64,000 nt of DNA from Lachnospiraceae bacterium MD335 (GTDB lineage: Bacteria > Bacillota > Clostridia > Lachnospirales > Lachnospiraceae), in contig KE159630.1 in NCBI GenBank assembly GCA_000403335.2, forward strand, positions 425,714 to 489,713, written 5' to 3'. Shown one piece after another: positions 60,609 through 64,000 of the stretch. Each line of letters starts with the position of its first letter. Position 1 is the stretch's first letter. The notes beneath the pieces were generated by a model that was not told the DNA's origin, searched no databases, and saw nothing but the letters and a program-made list of their open reading frames with translations. Position numbers and translations under genes: made by a program.

Positions 60609-62885
60609 TTGGAAACAAAATTGATGACAGGCAGATTTGCGAATATTATTGTGGACATTTCACATGAGAAGGTGGACCGCACCTTTCAGTATAAAATTCC
60701 TGATGCGCTGCAAGGGAAAATCGAGGTCGGCATGGCGGTGACGATTCCGTTTGGCATGGGAAACAAGCGTATCAGGGGCTATGTCATGGAGCTTACCGAT
60801 AAAGCGGAGTATGAAATTGAAAAATTAAAAAATATTGAGGCGGTTATCGAAGGGGCGGTGACGGCAAAGAGCGATGCAGTCAGGCTTGCGTGGTGGATGA
60901 AAAACAACTACGGCGCAACCATGATTTCGGCGCTCAAAACGGTTCTGCCCGTGAAACAGAAAATGAAACAGGTTGTAAAGCGCACCCTGCGTTGTCTTGT
61001 CGACGCGGATACGGCAGTTATGCACGCACGTGAGTTCGAGGCAAAGCATCAGACGGCAAAAGCGAGATTAATGCGGGAGTTGGGCATACAGCCTGTTTTG
61101 CCGTATACGCTTGTCACGGGAAAGCTGAATATCGCGCCGCAGACAATTCAGTCTTTGGTAAAAGCAGGGCTTGTAAAGGTTGAGGCGTTTGACACGTACA
61201 GAAATCCGATGCCTGCCGCGGTTTTGCAGGGGTGGCAGAATCAGGGCAAAAAGGAGCTTTCCCCGAATCAGCGTGCGATTGTCGAGGCAGTCACGGGAGA
61301 ATATGAAAACGGAATACGTGGTACGTATTTAATCCACGGCGTGACGGGGAGCGGAAAGACAGAGGTTTACATGGCGCTGATTGAGCACGTTATCCGTATG
61401 GGAAAGCAGGCGGTGATGCTAATCCCCGAAATCGCCTTGACGTATCAGACGCTGCTTCGGTTCTACCAGCGGTTTGGAGAGCGCGTTTCCGTGATGAATT
61501 CAAGGCTTTCTGCGGGGGAACGTTCCGACCAGTGCGAACGTGCAAGGCGTGGGGAAATTGACATTATCATCGGTCCGCGTTCCGCGCTTTTTACGCCGTT
61601 TGAGCGGCTTGGGCTTGTGATTATTGATGAGGAGCATGAGAGCAGCTATAAAAGTGAAACCATGCCGAAGTACCATGCAAGGGAGGTTGCGGGAGAGCTT
61701 TGCCGCATGAAGGGCGCAAGTTTGGTGCTTGGCTCCGCGACGCCGTCCGTGGAGACGTATGATAAGGCAAAACGGGGTGAGATTACACTTTTTACGCTGA
61801 AGGAACGGCTTGCGGGCGGTGCGCTGCCGCATGTTTATGTGGAGGATTTGCGCGTTGAGTTAAAGGAGGGCAACCGTTCGATTTTTAGCAGGCGGCTTTC
61901 GGCGCTGATTGCCGACCGTTTAAAAAAGGGCGAGCAGACAATGCTCTTTTTAAACCGAAGGGGATATGCGGGATTTGTGTCGTGCCGCGCGTGCGGTCAT
62001 GTGATGAAATGTCCGCACTGCGATGTGTCGCTTTCGGAGCACACGGACCAGTATCGCAAAACGAGCAGGCTTGTGTGCCATTACTGCGGTTATGAAACGC
62101 CGAACGTGACGCTTTGCCCAAAGTGCGGTTCCAAATATATTTTGGGCTTTCGCGCGGGGACACAGCAGATTGAGGAGCTTTTGCACAAGGAATTTCCGAG
62201 TGCGCGCGTGCTGCGCATGGACGCGGACACGACAAGGACAAAAGACAGCTATGAAAAGCTGCTGTCCGCCTTTGCAAATGAGGAGGCGGATATTCTTGTC
62301 GGAACGCAGATGATTGTGAAAGGGCACGATTTTGCGAAGGTGACGCTTGTGGGCATTCTTGCGGCGGATATGTCGCTGCATGCGAATGATTTCAGGGCGG
62401 GAGAACGTACGTTTCAATTGCTGACGCAGGCGGCGGGACGCGCGGGCCGAGGCGTGCTTGCGGGCGAGGTGGTGATACAGACGTATCAGCCGGAGCATTA
62501 TACGATTGTTCATGCGGCTGCGCAGGATTATGAGGGCTTTTTTGACGAGGAGATTTCCTATCGGGAGTTGATGTCATATCCGCCTGCCGCGCACATGATG
62601 GCGGTGCTTGTGACGGCAGCCGATGAGCTTACGGGCGCGGAGCACGTAAGGGAGCTTGCGGATTGTGCGAGAGGGCGGTTTGCGCAGGAAAAGCCTGCGG
62701 TGATTGGACCGTCAAGCGCGAGTGTTGGGAAGATTAATGATGTGTATCGGTTTGTGTTTTATGTAAAGCATAGGGATTATGCGGTTTTAGTGGCGGTGAA
62801 GGATGTGCTGGAGCAGTTGGTGAACGGGAAGCAGTGGAACAGCGACAGCGTGCAGTTTGATTTTAATCCGATGCGCAGTTATTGA
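60609..62885 (+). CDS. priA: Primosomal protein N' (PriA helicase)
   Basis: 758-residue 3'-5' helicase that restarts collapsed replication forks. N-terminal DNA-binding domain (VDRTFQYKIPDALQG, then VTIPFGMGNKRIRGYV), Walker A GVTGSGKTEVYMA, DEEH box IDEEHESSYKSE, GSATPSVET, and two zinc-binding clusters CRACGHVMKCPHC and CHYCGYE...LCPKCGSK. The C-terminal helicase motifs are complete (GTQMIVKGHDF, QAAGRAGRG). The start is probably TTG 60609, six bases after a perfect GGAGG; the first ATG (60624) is too distant. Confidence 0.95.
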   Translation: METKLMTGRFANIIVDISHEKVDRTFQYKIPDALQGKIEVGMAVTIPFGMGNKRIRGYVMELTDKAEYEIEKLKNIEAVIEGAVTAKSDAVRLAWWMKNNYGATMISALKTVLPVKQKMKQVVKRTLRCLVDADTAVMHAREFEAKHQTAKARLMRELGIQPVLPYTLVTGKLNIAPQTIQSLVKAGLVKVEAFDTYRNPMPAAVLQGWQNQGKKELSPNQRAIVEAVTGEYENGIRGTYLIHGVTGSGKTEVYMALIEHVIRMGKQAVMLIPEIALTYQTLLRFYQRFGERVSVMNSRLSAGERSDQCERARRGEIDIIIGPRSALFTPFERLGLVIIDEEHESSYKSETMPKYHAREVAGELCRMKGASLVLGSATPSVETYDKAKRGEITLFTLKERLAGGALPHVYVEDLRVELKEGNRSIFSRRLSALIADRLKKGEQTMLFLNRRGYAGFVSCRACGHVMKCPHCDVSLSEHTDQYRKTSRLVCHYCGYETPNVTLCPKCGSKYILGFRAGTQQIEELLHKEFPSARVLRMDADTTRTKDSYEKLLSAFANEEADILVGTQMIVKGHDFAKVTLVGILAADMSLHANDFRAGERTFQLLTQAAGRAGRGVLAGEVVIQTYQPEHYTIVHAAAQDYEGFFDEEISYRELMSYPPAAHMMAVLVTAADELTGAEHVRELADCARGRFAQEKPAVIGPSSASVGKINDVYRFVFYVKHRDYAVLVAVKDVLEQLVNGKQWNSDSVQFDFNPMRSY

Positions 62886-62904
62886 TGGCAAAGAGGAAAG
62901 AATT

Positions 62905-63093
62905 ATGTTTGAAGAACTGGGAATTAGCGGCGGAACAGCGATAATTGTGTTGGCTGCGTTGTATTTTATTATAAAAAGCGCGGTGAAAAACGGAATAAAG
63001 GCGGCTTACCGTGATATAACGGGAAAGAAGGCGGTTTCTGATGTGAAAACAGAGCAGAAGTTAAAAGAAGCGGGGATTTTGGACGAAAAATAA
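62905..63093 (+). CDS. Small single-span membrane protein
   Basis: 62 residues behind AGAGGAAAG. One hydrophobic segment (ISGGTAIIVLAALYFIIKSAV, residues ~8-27) and a basic, then mixed-charge helical tail ending KLKEAGILDEK. No family recognised; similar small proteins are common and uncharacterised in clostridia. Starts 19 bases after priA, so probably co-transcribed. Confidence 0.75.
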   Translation: MFEELGISGGTAIIVLAALYFIIKSAVKNGIKAAYRDITGKKAVSDVKTEQKLKEAGILDEK

Positions 63094-63152
63094 ATGACTT
63101 TTAGTTGGTGCAGTTTGGAAAACAGCCTTAGCGGCAGCAGGAGGAACAGGAA

Positions 63153-63584
63153 ATGGAACTAAAAGTCGTAACAAATCAGGATAAGGAATTTGTCATGGGG
63201 ATTGATAAGCATATTGACGATACAGGCTTTGCCGACCGTGTACATACAAAGTCCGGTTACGTGATTTGGGAGGAAAAACAGCGGATTGGCATCATGTCAC
63301 ACTGCTTTTTGTGGAATCAGTTTCCATTTTTAAATTTTTTATTCGTAAAGGAAGAATACCGCGGCAGCGGATTTGGGAAACAGGCAGTCCTGTGTTGGGA
63401 AACAAAAATGAGACAGCAGGGTTATCGAATGACATTGATCTCCACGCAGGCTGACGAGGGAGCGCAGCATATGTACCGAAAATTGGGCTATATCGACTGC
63501 GGCGGATTAGTCTTGCATGATACGCCGTTCGACCAGCCTATGGAACTGTTTTTCAGAAAAGTTTTGCAGGAGGTGAACTTATGA
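63153..63584 (+). CDS. GNAT-family N-acetyltransferase
   Basis: 143 residues. Acetyl-CoA-binding motif A is LFVKEEYRGSGFGKQAV (R/QxxGxG/A) near residue 68. Motif B follows with TLISTQADEGAQHMYRKLGY, including the conserved Tyr of the GNAT fold. The acceptor substrate cannot be read. ATG 63153 follows an AGGAGGA. It overlaps the next short frame (ATGA). Confidence 0.9.
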   Translation: MELKVVTNQDKEFVMGIDKHIDDTGFADRVHTKSGYVIWEEKQRIGIMSHCFLWNQFPFLNFLFVKEEYRGSGFGKQAVLCWETKMRQQGYRMTLISTQADEGAQHMYRKLGYIDCGGLVLHDTPFDQPMELFFRKVLQEVNL

Positions 63585-63721
63585 CAAAGTACGAAGAGAG
63601 GAATGCGGGGATAATTCTCTTTGTAGGAGAGAATGTAAAGCAGAAAGATATCAAACCCCGTTTTGAGGATGGAACTTTGAAACTGCAGGTTCCGAAAAAC
63701 AGTAAAGAAGTAGTTGTTTAG
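63581..63721 (+). CDS. 46-residue Hsp20-like fragment or small protein
   Basis: ATG 63581 overlaps the GNAT stop and has a perfect AGGAGGTG eight bases upstream, so it is very probably translated. KPRFEDGTLKLQVPKN resembles the last strands of alpha-crystallin-type small heat shock proteins, but the rest of the domain is missing. Either a truncated relict or an independent small protein. Confidence 0.5.
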   Translation: MTKYEERNAGIILFVGENVKQKDIKPRFEDGTLKLQVPKNSKEVVV

Positions 63722-63795
63722 AATCCAAACTACATTACAATTGAAGGCTGACGGATTCTGCACAACGGGTAGACAGACTATTTATACATTGAATG

Positions 63796-63837
63796 AAAAA
63801 GCGATAAGGAGACTTTCGGGTATCCATATCGCTTTTT
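63796..63837. terminator. Bidirectional terminator at the right end
   Basis: 11-bp stem AAAAAGCGATA (63796-63806) against TATCGCTTTTT (63827-63837). It ends the plus-strand GNAT genes and the minus-strand LysR-type gene. Confidence 0.85.
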
Positions 63838-63841
63838 GTGG

Positions 63842-64000
63842 TTAACTGTAAGATGTATTCGTTACAATGGAAATAAATTTTTTCAAAAGAGGGCTTTGAG
63901 AACTTTTCTTAAAGAAGATACCATAGGATAAAGGCTCGCTGTCTTTTAAGGGTATTCCGCGTATATCCGTGTTTACAAAATTCATAAGCGGAAGAACAGA
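63842..64000 (-). CDS. LysR-family transcriptional regulator, C-terminal end (partial)
   Basis: The minus strand is open from the window edge to TAA at 63842-63844, giving 52 residues: VLPLMNFVNTDIRGIPL, then DSEPLSYGIFFKKSSQSPLLKKFISIV. The spacing of IPL...YGI...K...S..L.KFI is the usual end of a LysR effector-binding domain. The start lies beyond the window. Confidence 0.72.
   Translation of the reverse strand, partial: SVLPLMNFVNTDIRGIPLKDSEPLSYGIFFKKSSQSPLLKKFISIVTNTSYS

Noticed and set aside
1-64000. CRISPR arrays, rRNA genes and prophage structural genes
   Set aside because: No regularly spaced repeats, no rRNA-like stretches and no phage structural motifs were seen.

Overview
The window looks like a chromosomal segment of an anaerobic Clostridia bacterium, most likely a Lachnospiraceae-type gut organism. 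The signs are ClpC/RadA, AddAB and [FeFe]-hydrogenase maturation genes, a MurE whose DNPR motif implies meso-diaminopimelate peptidoglycan, AGGAGG-type ribosome binding sites, and sigma-A promoters of the TTGACA-N17-TATAAT kind. The species cannot be fixed from the sequence alone.

Layout. 1-4343: a carbohydrate ABC importer (two permeases, the first cut by the window edge, plus a lipoprotein binding protein) on the minus strand, divergent from an AraC-type regulator. 4458-12225: a hybrid histidine kinase with two periplasmic binding domains, an HD-GYP protein and hydE-hydG-hydF. 12296-18555: a GntR/YtrA-type regulator, clpC, a small conserved protein, radA and an M18 aminopeptidase. 18634-21980: tRNA-Trp, a small minus-strand gene, an XRE-type regulator, a stand-alone CheC-like phosphatase, a YihY-type membrane protein, a tiny Cys/acidic protein and an SH3-domain protein.

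22132-29515 is an AT-rich accessory region. It holds an internally deleted insertion sequence with 14-bp perfect terminal inverted repeats, a PIN-toxin module, a membrane coiled-coil protein, a solo end of the same IS, and a decayed integrative island at tRNA-Thr(GGU). The island is bounded by a 34-bp perfect duplication of the tRNA 3' half and contains a regulator, a restriction-type pseudogene, an integrase stub and a PD-(D/E)XK-like protein.

29664-43883 returns to core functions: a class A PBP, a YigZ-family protein, oligoendopeptidase F, and addB-addA followed by a HAD phosphatase and a CPBP membrane protease. 43891-45988 is a compact AT-rich cassette with its own promoter and terminator, encoding an ABC/OLD-like ATPase overlapping a PD-(D/E)XK-like protein. 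It is the best candidate here for an undescribed defence-type system. It is followed by an Rpn/PD-(D/E)XK transposase-like gene.

47392-58751 is a type IV pilus or pseudopilus operon: major pilin, prepilin peptidase, a PilM-PilN fusion, a PilO-like protein and four minor pilin-like proteins. One minor pilin lacks Glu5, and the last is a 1413-residue protein with a pilin N terminus and a huge extracellular part. The motor ATPases and the PilC platform are not in the window. 58776-64000 holds murE, priA, a small membrane protein, a GNAT acetyltransferase, a 46-codon Hsp20-like fragment and the C-terminal end of a LysR-type regulator on the minus strand.
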